Source: an uncultured Eubacteriales bacterium (GTDB lineage: Bacteria; Bacillota; Clostridia; Oscillospirales; CAG-272). Taken from it: DNA of 6,201 nucleotides. The stretch lies in the NCBI GenBank assembly GCA_934446485.1, contig CAKSEM010000092.1:1-6201 (forward strand). Reading direction: 5' to 3'. Within the stretch, counting starts at the first letter, position 1, and each line of letters opens with the position of its first letter. Below are positions 1 to 6,150 of the stretch, piece by piece. A model generated the notes under the pieces. It had not been told where the DNA came from. It saw nothing but the letters and a program-made list of their open reading frames with translations, and made no database searches. The translations under genes and the position numbers were made by a program.

Positions 1-1071
1 TCTCATCTTTCCGAGCTGCAGGATTATAAGCCTACGTCACACTATTGGGTTGAACGTATGCGCCATCATACTATAAATCCTCTTGACGAGGAGAGCTTTG
101 ATGTGGTTAAAAATCTCATCGATCAGTACCTCGGCGTATCGGACTCTATCTGGTTTAACATATGCTGCGATGAGACGTTCGATCTCGGACGCGGTGTGAA
201 TGCGGGGCAAGACCGCGACAGACTCTACATAGATTTTGTTAAACGCATAACCGAGTACCTGACACGGAAGCGCAGACGAGTCATGATGTGGTCTGATTTT
301 ACGTGGGACGACCCCGATAAGCTCGGAGAGCTGCCGGAGAATTCGGTCCTTCTCAGTTGGGACTATGAGGCTGAGCCGAACGAGGAGCACATATCGGCAA
401 TCGATGCGGCGAACCGCAAACAGATCGTTTGCCCCGGCACGTCATCGTGGAGCGCGTTTTCGGAGAATATTAGGGTTGAAGAAAAGAACATTACAGCTAT
501 GGCGCAGTACGGGCATCTGTATTCGGCAATAGGGATGCTTAACACCAACTGGGGAGACTACGGCAACATCGGAAGTCTTACTATGGCACAGTACGGTCTG
601 CTTATCGGTGCCGCTGCATCGTGGAACCGCCGTACCGCGGTCAACTCATATTTCAGAAAGGATGCGTCCGAGCTCCTGTACGGAAATACCGAGCTTCTCG
701 ATCTCATGGAGGATGTTTCGTGGAATCGCGGCTGCTCAAACTGGTCGCGTCTCATATCCGGAGAGGGAGAGGCACTTGAACGAAAATATTACGAGGATGC
801 CGTATCGCTCTGCGACAAGACGGCACACCGCATAGGCGAGCTTAAATTCAATGATCCTACGGTGCGCCGTGAGGTGCTGTCGGCAGTTGACGGATATGCG
901 CTGCTTGCAAAGTGGTGCGCCCTGCGCGATGGGGAAGAGATCCCGTGTTATGTCGATTTTGATGAATGGATCGACGAATACGAGAAGCTTTGGCGAATGC
1001 GCAACTCTCGTGATGAGCTTCACGAGGTGCTCCGCGTATTCAGGGCATGCAATGAGGGGGCTGCAATATGA
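1..1071 (+). CDS. Glycoside hydrolase family 20-type beta-N-acetylhexosaminidase, C-terminal part (5' end outside window)
   Basis: The frame is open from the first base and no start is visible, so 356 C-terminal residues are seen. The family removes terminal beta-linked GlcNAc or GalNAc using a neighbouring Asp-Glu pair: Glu is the acid/base and Asp orients the substrate's N-acetyl group. The sequence shows RMRHHTINP (window residues 19-27), then WFNICCDETFDLG (51-63), whose Asp57-Glu58 (bases 169-174) fits the GH20 catalytic DE. It continues with MMWSDF, a LLSWDYE segment, a PGTSSW motif and NTNWGDYGN, which match the tryptophan-rich end of the GH20 barrel. A helical C-terminal region of about 130 residues follows. 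The canonical H-x-G-G-D-E is altered here to N-I-C-C-D-E, a variation I believe occurs in clostridial relatives. The stop overlaps the next gene's start by 4 bp, implying one operon and coupled translation. Whether a signal peptide exists cannot be judged. The fold family is fairly sure; the exact substrate is not. Confidence 0.8.
   Translation, partial: SHLSELQDYKPTSHYWVERMRHHTINPLDEESFDVVKNLIDQYLGVSDSIWFNICCDETFDLGRGVNAGQDRDRLYIDFVKRITEYLTRKRRRVMMWSDFTWDDPDKLGELPENSVLLSWDYEAEPNEEHISAIDAANRKQIVCPGTSSWSAFSENIRVEEKNITAMAQYGHLYSAIGMLNTNWGDYGNIGSLTMAQYGLLIGAAASWNRRTAVNSYFRKDASELLYGNTELLDLMEDVSWNRGCSNWSRLISGEGEALERKYYEDAVSLCDKTAHRIGELKFNDPTVRREVLSAVDGYALLAKWCALRDGEEIPCYVDFDEWIDEYEKLWRMRNSRDELHEVLRVFRACNEGAAI
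1054..1071 (+). promoter_or_regulatory. Ribosome binding site and ATGA stop/start overlap coupling the two glycosidase genes
   Basis: A GAGGGGG motif (1054-1060) lies 7 nt before the ATG at 1068. The upstream TGA (1069-1071) overlaps that ATG. This is the classic arrangement for translational re-initiation, and it fixes the start of the second gene. Confidence 0.8.
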
Positions 1072-3050
1072 GATACAGACAGGTACATCTCGATTTTCAT
1101 ACGAGTGAGTGTATTGAGCACATCGGTGAGCGGTTTTCAAAAGAGAATTTCCAGCGTGCACTGAAGACGGGGCACGTCGATTCTATAACGCTGTTTTCAA
1201 AGTGTCACCACGGATGGTCGTACCATCCGACCGAGGTCGGAGAGATGCACCCGCACCTATCCTTTGACCTGCTCGGTGCGGAGGTTGCTGCGGCGCACGA
1301 GATCGGGGTCAGAACACCGATCTACCTTTCGGCGGGGCTCGATGAGAAGCTCGCGCGGCGCCATCCCGACTGGCTTGTGCGCAACCGTGACGAGAGCACG
1401 ACATGGGCACATGATTTTACGGTTCCGGGATACCACAAACTCTGCTTCAGTTCTCCGTATCTCGATTATCTCCTCCGCCAGATCGAGGAGGTCCTGCAAA
1501 AATATGATGCGGACGAGATATTTCTGGATATCGTCGGAGTTACTCCGTGTTACTGTCAGAACTGTGTCCGCGCGCGACGCGAAGCGGGTATGGATCCGTA
1601 CGACGCGACTGCTGCCCTCCGCCATGCGGAGGAGGTATACGCTAACTACACACGCCGGGTGCGCGAAACAGTGGACAGCGTGAGACCTGGGCTGCCGGTA
1701 TTCCATAACTCCGGACACGTGCGGCGCGGCAGACGCGATCTGGCGCATATGAACTCGCATCTTGAGCTTGAGAGTCTGCCCACCGGCGGATGGGGATATG
1801 ACCACTTTCCGCTGTCGGCGGCGTACGCCAGGGTGCTCGGAATGGATTTTCTCGGCATGACCGGAAAGTTCCACACCTCGTGGGGGGAGTTTGGCGGCTT
1901 CAAGCATCCTAATGCGCTGAGATACGAGACGGCACTTGCCGCCGCAATGGGCGGCGCGTCATCCGTCGGAGATCAGATGCATCCGTCGGGTGAGATGGAT
2001 ATGGCAACGTATGAGCTGATAGGTGCGGCATACAGCGAGCTTGAAGCGTGCGAGCCATGGCTTGACGGTGCCGTGAACAAATCCGACATCGGAGTATTTA
2101 CGGTCGAGGCTGCCGACAACTACTACGGTGCAGAGTTCACCGGCGCGGGGCAGAGTACCGGTGTAGGTGACAGCGATTCCGGCTGCGTCCGGATTTTGCT
2201 GGAGAGCGGATACCTTTTCGATGCAATAGATGCCGATACCGATTTTGACGGATACAGCCTTATAATCTTTCCGGATTCCGTGCGTCTCGATTCTGCTCTG
2301 CGCGATAGAGTCGAACGGTATACCGAGCGCGGAGGGCGCGTTCTCTTCAGCGGAACGTCCGGGCTTTGGCGCGACCGTGATGAATTTGCGGTAGATATCG
2401 GTGTGCGCTATTGCGGTGTCGATCCTTACCGACCGACATATCTCAGGCCGAACTTCGATGTGTCTCCGCTCGGCGAGACGTCGTTCGTTATGTATTCGGC
2501 TGCTCATACTGTTGAGTCTACGGGAGCAATCTCTGCGGCGGTACTTGAAGAGCCGTACTTTAACCGCACGGTCTTTGAGTTTTCGTCGCACAAGCACGCG
2601 CCGTCGAGGCAGGAGAAGGCATCCGACGGGATATTTATAGGCGAACGCGGCGCATACATCGCATGGAGTATGTTTGAGGATTATGCCGTAAACGGCAGCC
2701 TCATATTAAAGCTCGCCGTAAGGCACGTGATTGAGCAGCTGATCGGGGACCGTGTTTCGATGAGAACCGGTCTGCCGGCACAAGGGGTGTCCTCGCTTGC
2801 CATGAGAGGCGGCGAGTATATAGCGCACCTTCTGTATGCGTCTCCTGTGCGGCGCGGGCACGGGGTAGAGGTTATTGAGGATATTCTTCCGCTGTACGGC
2901 GTGAAGCTGTCAGTACGTACGGATTCTCCCGTGAAGAGGGTTTATCTTGCACCGCAGGGTGAAGAGCTTTCATTTGCCGAGTCAAACGGCATGACCGAGG
3001 TTACGGTGCCGGAGGTTTGCTGCAGCCAAATGGTGGTGTTTGAGACCTGA
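1068..3050 (+). CDS. Putative glycoside hydrolase, GHL6-type TIM barrel with beta-galactosidase-trimerisation-like domain
   Basis: This 660-residue protein starts with ATG at 1068 inside the ATGA overlap with the upstream gene. A strong GAGGGGG ribosome site lies at 1054-1060, 7 nt upstream. It has no signal peptide, so it is probably cytoplasmic. The N-terminal segment (RQVHLDFHTSE, then FSKCHHGWSYHPTEVGEMHPHL, residues 4-64) matches my memory of the hypothetical glycosyl hydrolase 6 (GHL6) family. The barrel runs to about residue 330. EIFLDIVG has Asp154 at a likely strand-4 end, a candidate catalytic residue; Glu233 and Glu235 (HLELES) and Glu274 (SWGEFGG) are candidate partners. Cys126, Cys161, Cys163 and Cys166 resemble the zinc site of GH42 beta-galactosidases. 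Residues about 340-440 look like a Rossmann-type trimerisation domain (SLIIFPDSV, GGRVLFSG), followed by a beta-rich C-terminus. The GH20 neighbour suggests an intracellular oligosaccharide substrate. The activity is unknown. Confidence 0.75.
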   Translation: MRYRQVHLDFHTSECIEHIGERFSKENFQRALKTGHVDSITLFSKCHHGWSYHPTEVGEMHPHLSFDLLGAEVAAAHEIGVRTPIYLSAGLDEKLARRHPDWLVRNRDESTTWAHDFTVPGYHKLCFSSPYLDYLLRQIEEVLQKYDADEIFLDIVGVTPCYCQNCVRARREAGMDPYDATAALRHAEEVYANYTRRVRETVDSVRPGLPVFHNSGHVRRGRRDLAHMNSHLELESLPTGGWGYDHFPLSAAYARVLGMDFLGMTGKFHTSWGEFGGFKHPNALRYETALAAAMGGASSVGDQMHPSGEMDMATYELIGAAYSELEACEPWLDGAVNKSDIGVFTVEAADNYYGAEFTGAGQSTGVGDSDSGCVRILLESGYLFDAIDADTDFDGYSLIIFPDSVRLDSALRDRVERYTERGGRVLFSGTSGLWRDRDEFAVDIGVRYCGVDPYRPTYLRPNFDVSPLGETSFVMYSAAHTVESTGAISAAVLEEPYFNRTVFEFSSHKHAPSRQEKASDGIFIGERGAYIAWSMFEDYAVNGSLILKLAVRHVIEQLIGDRVSMRTGLPAQGVSSLAMRGGEYIAHLLYASPVRRGHGVEVIEDILPLYGVKLSVRTDSPVKRVYLAPQGEELSFAESNGMTEVTVPEVCCSQMVVFET

Positions 3051-3127
3051 TTTCCACAGGGTGGCGTATCGAACCGTTGTAAATGACGCTTTTCGCAAGA
3101 CTTCTGCATTTGAATTTTACAAGATTT

Positions 3128-3170
3128 AGAAAAGATCGGGCGCTGCTTTCAGCAGCGCCCGATCTTTTCT
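3128..3170. terminator. Bidirectional intrinsic terminator between convergent genes
   Basis: A perfect 20-bp inverted repeat (arms 3128-3147 and 3151-3170) surrounds a 3-nt TTC loop. The GC-rich core, GATCGGGCGCTGCT (3134-3147) and its complement, is flanked by an A-run on the left and a T-run on the right. A U-tract therefore follows the hairpin on either strand. It ends the plus-strand glycosidase transcript, whose stop is 78 bp upstream, and also the minus-strand pyrophosphatase-Nudix transcript. Unusually, the right arm is coding sequence: it encodes the last residues of the minus-strand protein, and that gene's TGA reaches into the loop. Confidence 0.9.
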
Positions 3171-3946
3171 TCTGCGTCAGACAGAACCTGTCGGTAGTAC
3201 GGAGGCAACACATCCGAGGCAGATGATAACGGAAAAAAGGCATATTCGGTTATTTCAGAGGTGTTTATATTTATATTGCCGCAAAACTCGGCAAGGTACA
3301 GCGCTACAGTCTTATGCGCGCCGCACGGGAGCGGATAGTCGATCTCATGCCTGAAATCCGGGGCGATGGAAAGGCGGACACCGATCTCTTCCGATAACTC
3401 ACGCTTTGCCGTTTCAAGCTCACTTTCGTGAGCTTCCGCATGACCCTTGGGAACGCTCCATGTGCCCGAGCGACGCTGATGCAGACAAAGATATTCTATA
3501 CTGTCTCCGCGGCGACGCCACACGACGGCGCCGCATGATTTCTGATACAGCGCTTCTATGCGGCCGTGATAGTATTTTTCTTGAAATTCGATCGCTTCTG
3601 CGATCTCATTCTGAGTAAAGACAGTGCCGACCGGTGCCATAATGAGCTTGTCCTCAACGTCGTCGTCGCGGTATGCGATGCCGATTATGCGTCCCGTGTA
3701 CTCTTTTTTCGGAGTATTTACTCCGAGAAGATATACGTCAAGCTCTTCACCGTCTCCTCCGAGAACGCCGGGGATATAGCCGTAGTTTACAGGATATACG
3801 AGAGTCCTGTCGCTCTTTCGGTGAACATACCCGATGGAGCGGTCAATTTCGATCCGTATCGTGCGTCCGAGGTATGAGCGCACGAGAGCGTGTCGCTTAT
3901 CACGCGGCATGGTGCCGTGTGTCGAGCCGTGTTCTTGATTTGACAT
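3149..3946 (-). CDS. Fusion protein: compact inorganic pyrophosphatase-like domain plus Ap4A-hydrolase-like Nudix domain
   Basis: The protein has 265 residues from the ATG at 3946. Residues about 24-120 resemble family I inorganic pyrophosphatase, which splits PPi into two phosphates with Mg2+: YPVNYGYIPG (51-60), GGDGEELDVYLLG (63-75) and DDDVEDKL (94-101). By alignment with the E. coli enzyme, the equivalents of R43, Y51, Y55, D65, D70, D97, D102 and K104 appear present. D67 is Glu, the strand carrying E20 seems missing, and the K142 position looks like Tyr. Residues about 136-265 are a Nudix domain with an intact Nudix box at 168-190 (G-x5-E-x7-REL-x-EE-x-GV). SCGAVVW and WSVPKGH resemble dinucleoside tetraphosphate hydrolases. 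The likely role is nucleotide housekeeping, with one half possibly removing diphosphate made elsewhere; whether the first half is active is uncertain. spoVG lies upstream on the same strand, separated by its terminator, so this gene probably has its own promoter, which I could not identify convincingly. The protein is cytoplasmic, with no signal peptide. Confidence 0.85.
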   Translation of the reverse strand: MSNQEHGSTHGTMPRDKRHALVRSYLGRTIRIEIDRSIGYVHRKSDRTLVYPVNYGYIPGVLGGDGEELDVYLLGVNTPKKEYTGRIIGIAYRDDDVEDKLIMAPVGTVFTQNEIAEAIEFQEKYYHGRIEALYQKSCGAVVWRRRGDSIEYLCLHQRRSGTWSVPKGHAEAHESELETAKRELSEEIGVRLSIAPDFRHEIDYPLPCGAHKTVALYLAEFCGNININTSEITEYAFFPLSSASDVLPPYYRQVLSDAEEKIGRC

Positions 3947-3960
3947 ATGCCGATCCTTCT
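3944..3960 (-). promoter_or_regulatory. Ribosome binding site fixing the start of the pyrophosphatase-Nudix gene
   Basis: On the minus strand AGAAGGA (3960-3954) precedes the ATG at 3946-3944 with a 7-nt spacer. The frame is open further upstream to a TTG at 3991, which would add 15 residues rich in His and Lys. The internal ATG at 3910 has no such site. The 3946 start is therefore preferred. Confidence 0.8.
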
Positions 3961-4003
3961 GCTTTTTGTGAGAATGTCTTCCTGCCTTCAAAGCTATATT
4001 TTA

Positions 4004-4032
4004 TTGACAATCCGGGCGGAAAGTGATATACT
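4004..4032 (+). promoter_or_regulatory. Near-consensus sigma-A promoter with no obvious gene downstream
   Basis: TTGACA (4004-4009) matches the -35 consensus fully. A 17-nt spacer (4010-4026) and TATACT (4027-4032), one mismatch from TATAAT, follow. The sequence just upstream is AT-rich (about 3991-4003), as in promoters with an UP-like element. Transcription would start near 4039. It points away from the pyrophosphatase-Nudix gene and towards the 3' end of spoVG, where no credible plus-strand gene exists before murC. It may drive a small RNA or spoVG antisense RNA. It could be chance, though full -35 identity with ideal spacing is rare. Confidence 0.6.
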
Positions 4033-4038
4033 GCAAAT

Positions 4039-4120
4039 AGGCGGCATTTGCTGCCGACTGTTAAAATAACGGTGCGGCATCCGCGCCGTTATAACGCGGA
4101 TGCCGCACATTCGTCCTTTA
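4039..4120 (+). ncRNA. Candidate small structured RNA or spoVG antisense RNA leader
   Basis: The predicted start lies 7 nt after the -10 box of the strong promoter. The RNA would begin almost at once with a hairpin (4040-4045 with 4050-4055, AUUU loop, one G-U pair). It would then hold two mutually exclusive hairpins (4066-4092 and 4072-4108). Only a weak U-rich stretch (4110-4120) follows, so the 3' end is uncertain and the transcript could run on as antisense to spoVG. It resembles no known RNA family that I recognise. The evidence is promoter plus structure only, and the same hairpin also serves as the spoVG terminator on the other strand. Confidence 0.3.
4062..4108 (-). terminator. Intrinsic terminator of spoVG
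   Basis: Read on the minus strand, a perfect 14-bp GC-rich stem (4108-4095 with 4085-4072) and 9-nt loop lie 9 bp past the spoVG stop. A T-rich tract, TTATTTT (4069-4063), follows. An overlapping alternative hairpin uses 4092-4081 with 4077-4066 and would also place U residues directly after its stem. Confidence 0.75.
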
Positions 4121-4483
4121 TTCGGCGGACTCGCCCTCGGCACCCTCCGTGCTCTCTTCTGCGTTATCCGCATCCGGCTCCGACGAGTCTTCCGTGTCAG
4201 GGTTATCATGAGCTTCGCTCAATGCCCGTGCGACCTCTTCCTCGTAAGCCTTCAGGACAGCCATCTCCAGATTTGAACGGAACTCCGCATTGATCGGATG
4301 GACGATATCCCTGTACGTTCCGTCAGGGTTCTTGCGGCTCGGCATCACGATAAAATGCCTGTCCCGCACGTTGATGACTTTGACATCGTGCAGTGCGAGC
4401 TGACCGTCGAAGGTGACGGATACTATCGCTTTCATAGGTCCGTCCTGAAACAGTTTTCTCACTTTGATATCGCTGATTTCCAT
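4118..4483 (-). CDS. spoVG: Septation/sporulation regulator SpoVG
   Basis: The product has 121 residues. It matches Bacillus SpoVG along its core: MEISDIKVRKL, PMKAIVSVTFDG, LHDVKVI, FIVMPSRKNPDGTYRDIVHPIN (residues 44-65), then a helix to about residue 90. SpoVG proteins are small dimeric RNA- and DNA-binding regulators affecting septum formation, sporulation and envelope functions. The ATG at 4483 has GGAGA (4495-4491) 7 nt upstream and aligns with the family's start. The frame continues upstream to 4588, but that part is AT-rich and unlike the family. After about residue 88 comes a tail of some 33 residues dominated by Glu and Asp (14 acidic residues in about 34), longer than the tail of B. 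subtilis SpoVG (about 97 residues in total). The gene is divergent from murC and has its own terminator downstream, so it is probably monocistronic. Confidence 0.93.
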   Translation of the reverse strand: MEISDIKVRKLFQDGPMKAIVSVTFDGQLALHDVKVINVRDRHFIVMPSRKNPDGTYRDIVHPINAEFRSNLEMAVLKAYEEEVARALSEAHDNPDTEDSSEPDADNAEESTEGAEGESAE

Positions 4484-4734
4484 TGCTTTTTCTCCAATCT
4501 GATAGATAGAAGTGTTTTCATGCTTAGTATAGCGGAAGATTATTACAATTATACATCGTATCCATAGACGTTTTTTAAATTTTATCATATGTTAAGTTAT
4601 CATACGGTAAAATAATTCCTGTGTGGCGAGAATTACTGCGCTGCACAGAAAGTTATGCGATTTTTTCTCAAGGAAACACAGGAGAATCATATTACTAATT
4701 ATATCGCCGCTCAGGCGGCGGAACGGAGAATATT
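4484..4734. promoter_or_regulatory. Divergent intergenic region between spoVG and murC
   Basis: This 251-bp stretch must hold the promoters of both divergent genes. The centre (about 4540-4615) is strongly AT-rich. A weak minus-strand candidate for spoVG is TTTACC (4611-4606), 16 nt, TATGAT (4589-4584); TATAAT on the minus strand at 4553-4548 is another possible -10 box without a good -35. No convincing plus-strand promoter for murC could be picked. The spoVG ribosome site (4495-4491) and the murC leader hairpins are at the two ends. No ORF here looks real. Confidence 0.45.
4619..4648 (+). other. Inverted repeat, possible murC leader hairpin
   Basis: Ten base pairs (4619-4628 with 4639-4648), including two G-U pairs in the plus-strand RNA, enclose a 10-nt loop. 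A run of six T residues follows only at 4661-4666, too far for a typical terminator. It may be part of the murC 5' leader or an operator; its role is unknown. Confidence 0.35.
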
Positions 4735-4737
4735 ATG
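4705..4737 (+). promoter_or_regulatory. murC ribosome binding site with adjacent GC hairpin
   Basis: CGCCGC (4705-4710), a TCAG loop and GCGGCG (4715-4720) form a perfect 6-bp GC stem. It ends 4 nt before GGAG (4725-4728), which sits 6 nt from the ATG at 4735. The ribosome site fixes the murC start. The hairpin may influence ribosome access, though it does not itself cover the site. Confidence 0.65.
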
Positions 4738-6150
4738 TCACTGCCAAACACCCATTACGGTTATGAAAAAATTAAAGAGTTTTTTACGGGAGGACCCAAA
4801 AAGATATTTTTTTCGGGAATCGGCGGGATAAGCATGAATTCCTTGGCGCGTCTCTCTCTGGCTCGCGGTCATGAGGTGTCCGGCTATGACAGGACGAGAA
4901 CACATATTACCGCGTCACTCGAGGACGCGGGGATAAAAGTGTTTTACACGTCGTCCGCCGAGTCGGTTCGGGATGTTGATGTGTTTGTATACACGGTAGC
5001 CATACCACCTGACGATCCGGCGTACGTATATGCGGGTGAGCGCGGAATACCGCGCATATCCCGTGCGGATTTTCTCGGATATATAATGATGGGCTACGAG
5101 AGTCGAATCGGAGTATCCGGAATGCACGGAAAGAGCACGACGACGGCTATGCTGGCTTCGGTATATGAAGCTGCGGGAGATGATCCGACGGTTTTCGGCG
5201 GTGCTGAGATGAAGGAGTGCGGCTCATCAAATATTCTCGGCGGAGATCGGGCTTTTATATTTGAGGCGTGCGAATATATGGATTCGTTCCTCGACTTCTA
5301 TCCCACGACGGCGGTCGTTCTGAACATTGAAATGGATCACGTCGATTACTTCAGATCGATGGAGCAGATCAGAAATTCATTTGCCGCATATATGTCGAAA
5401 GCTTCGCGTGCCGTTGTGAATATATCGGATGACGATGCAATGGCAGCGTCGCGTATGGCAGATGCCGACACGGTGGCGTTCGGAGGCGAGGGATCGGGTG
5501 CCGATTACACTGCTGAGAGGATCGTGTACAGCGACGGGTGTGCCGAATTTGATATATGCTTCCGCGGCGAGCTTCTTTGTCATCCCGTAATGCACGTGCC
5601 GGGTCATCATATAGTGGTCGATGCCACTGCTGCCGCAGCGGCAGCTCATGCCGACGGCGTATCTCCCGAGGCGATATGCGATGGTCTGTCGTCGTTCTGC
5701 GGCATAGCACGCCGCATGGAGCTGCGCGGGAAGACCGACGGCGGAGCGGATGTATACGATGATTATGCCCATCATCCGACGGAGCTTCGCGCGACGCTTC
5801 GCACTGCATCCGAGATAGGATACGGAAAGCTCGTATGTGTGTTCCAGCCGCACACGTATTCAAGAACCGCGTCGCTCTTTGATGATTTTGCGGCCGCTTT
5901 GGCTTCGGGCGGGGCGAACGAGATCGTTCTGGCACCGATATACCCTGCGCGGGAGACTGACGATCTCGGTGTTTCATCCGAGCTTTTGGCTGAACGTGTT
6001 GCGTCGCTCGGAATGTCATGCCGTGCACTCGGCAGCTTTGCGGAGATCGCGGACTATGTCAGAAAAAATGTAGGCAAGGGAGATGCCGTACTCGTGGTCG
6101 GCGCCGGTGATGTAAACCGCGTCTCCGAGCTTTTGACTGAGTGTGATTGA
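4735..6150 (+). CDS. murC: UDP-N-acetylmuramate--L-alanine ligase
   Basis: This 471-residue cytoplasmic enzyme adds L-alanine to UDP-MurNAc with ATP, the first amino-acid step of the peptidoglycan stem peptide. Its length is normal for MurC. The N-terminal Rossmann domain has GIGGISMNSLA (residues 28-38). The central ATPase domain has the P-loop GMHGKSTTT (129-137), with Met and Ser where GTHGKTT is common, then EACEY (177-181) and NIEMDHVDYF (197-206). After PGHH (289-292) there is a six-alanine run (299-304). The GIARRMELRG segment (323-332) leads into the C-terminal domain with YDDYAHHPTE (341-350), QPHTYSRT (371-378) and GAGDVNR (457-463). All key Mur-ligase motifs are present, so it should be active. 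Its own ribosome site and leader lie in the region shared with divergent spoVG. Another gene may follow directly. Confidence 0.96.
   Translation: MSLPNTHYGYEKIKEFFTGGPKKIFFSGIGGISMNSLARLSLARGHEVSGYDRTRTHITASLEDAGIKVFYTSSAESVRDVDVFVYTVAIPPDDPAYVYAGERGIPRISRADFLGYIMMGYESRIGVSGMHGKSTTTAMLASVYEAAGDDPTVFGGAEMKECGSSNILGGDRAFIFEACEYMDSFLDFYPTTAVVLNIEMDHVDYFRSMEQIRNSFAAYMSKASRAVVNISDDDAMAASRMADADTVAFGGEGSGADYTAERIVYSDGCAEFDICFRGELLCHPVMHVPGHHIVVDATAAAAAAHADGVSPEAICDGLSSFCGIARRMELRGKTDGGADVYDDYAHHPTELRATLRTASEIGYGKLVCVFQPHTYSRTASLFDDFAAALASGGANEIVLAPIYPARETDDLGVSSELLAERVASLGMSCRALGSFAEIADYVRKNVGKGDAVLVVGAGDVNRVSELLTECD

Noticed and set aside
1257..1907. Long minus-strand open frame (216 codons) inside the GHL6-type gene
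   Set aside because: It is antisense to a well-supported coding region, has no recognisable family features and looks like a by-product of the codon bias of the plus-strand gene.
1959..2597. Minus-strand open frame of 212 codons
   Set aside because: It is opposite the trimerisation-like and C-terminal part of the glycosidase; no motif or domain is visible.
3077..3122. Inverted repeat TTGTAAA / TTTACAA in the spacer after the glycosidase operon
   Set aside because: Only 7 AT-rich pairs across a 32-nt loop; this could easily be chance and the strong terminator next to it suffices.
3947..3991. Upstream TTG start for the pyrophosphatase-Nudix gene
   Set aside because: The TTG has no good ribosome site, while the ATG at 3946 has AGAAGGA 7 nt upstream and fits the domain boundary.
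4484..4588. N-terminal extension of SpoVG by 35 residues
   Set aside because: The segment is AT-rich promoter-like DNA, does not resemble the SpoVG family, and the start at 4483 has a proper ribosome site.
4595..4620. Possible sigma-H promoter for spoVG on the minus strand (AGGAATT at 4620-4614)
   Set aside because: The -35-like part fits, but no GAAT-type -10 box lies at the right distance; the resemblance is too weak to call.
4680..4830. Leader ORF beginning with ATT at 4691 after an AGGAGAA motif
   Set aside because: It lacks an ATG, GTG or TTG start near the motif and mostly overlaps murC in another frame; ATT starts are rare.
5629..5646. Run of alanine codons in murC as a possible repeat expansion
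   Set aside because: The codons are mixed and the family normally has an alanine-rich helix here, so this is ordinary.
5369..6028. Long minus-strand open frame (219 codons) inside murC
   Set aside because: It is rich in Arg, His and Pro, as expected of a shadow frame, and overlaps conserved MurC motifs on the other strand.
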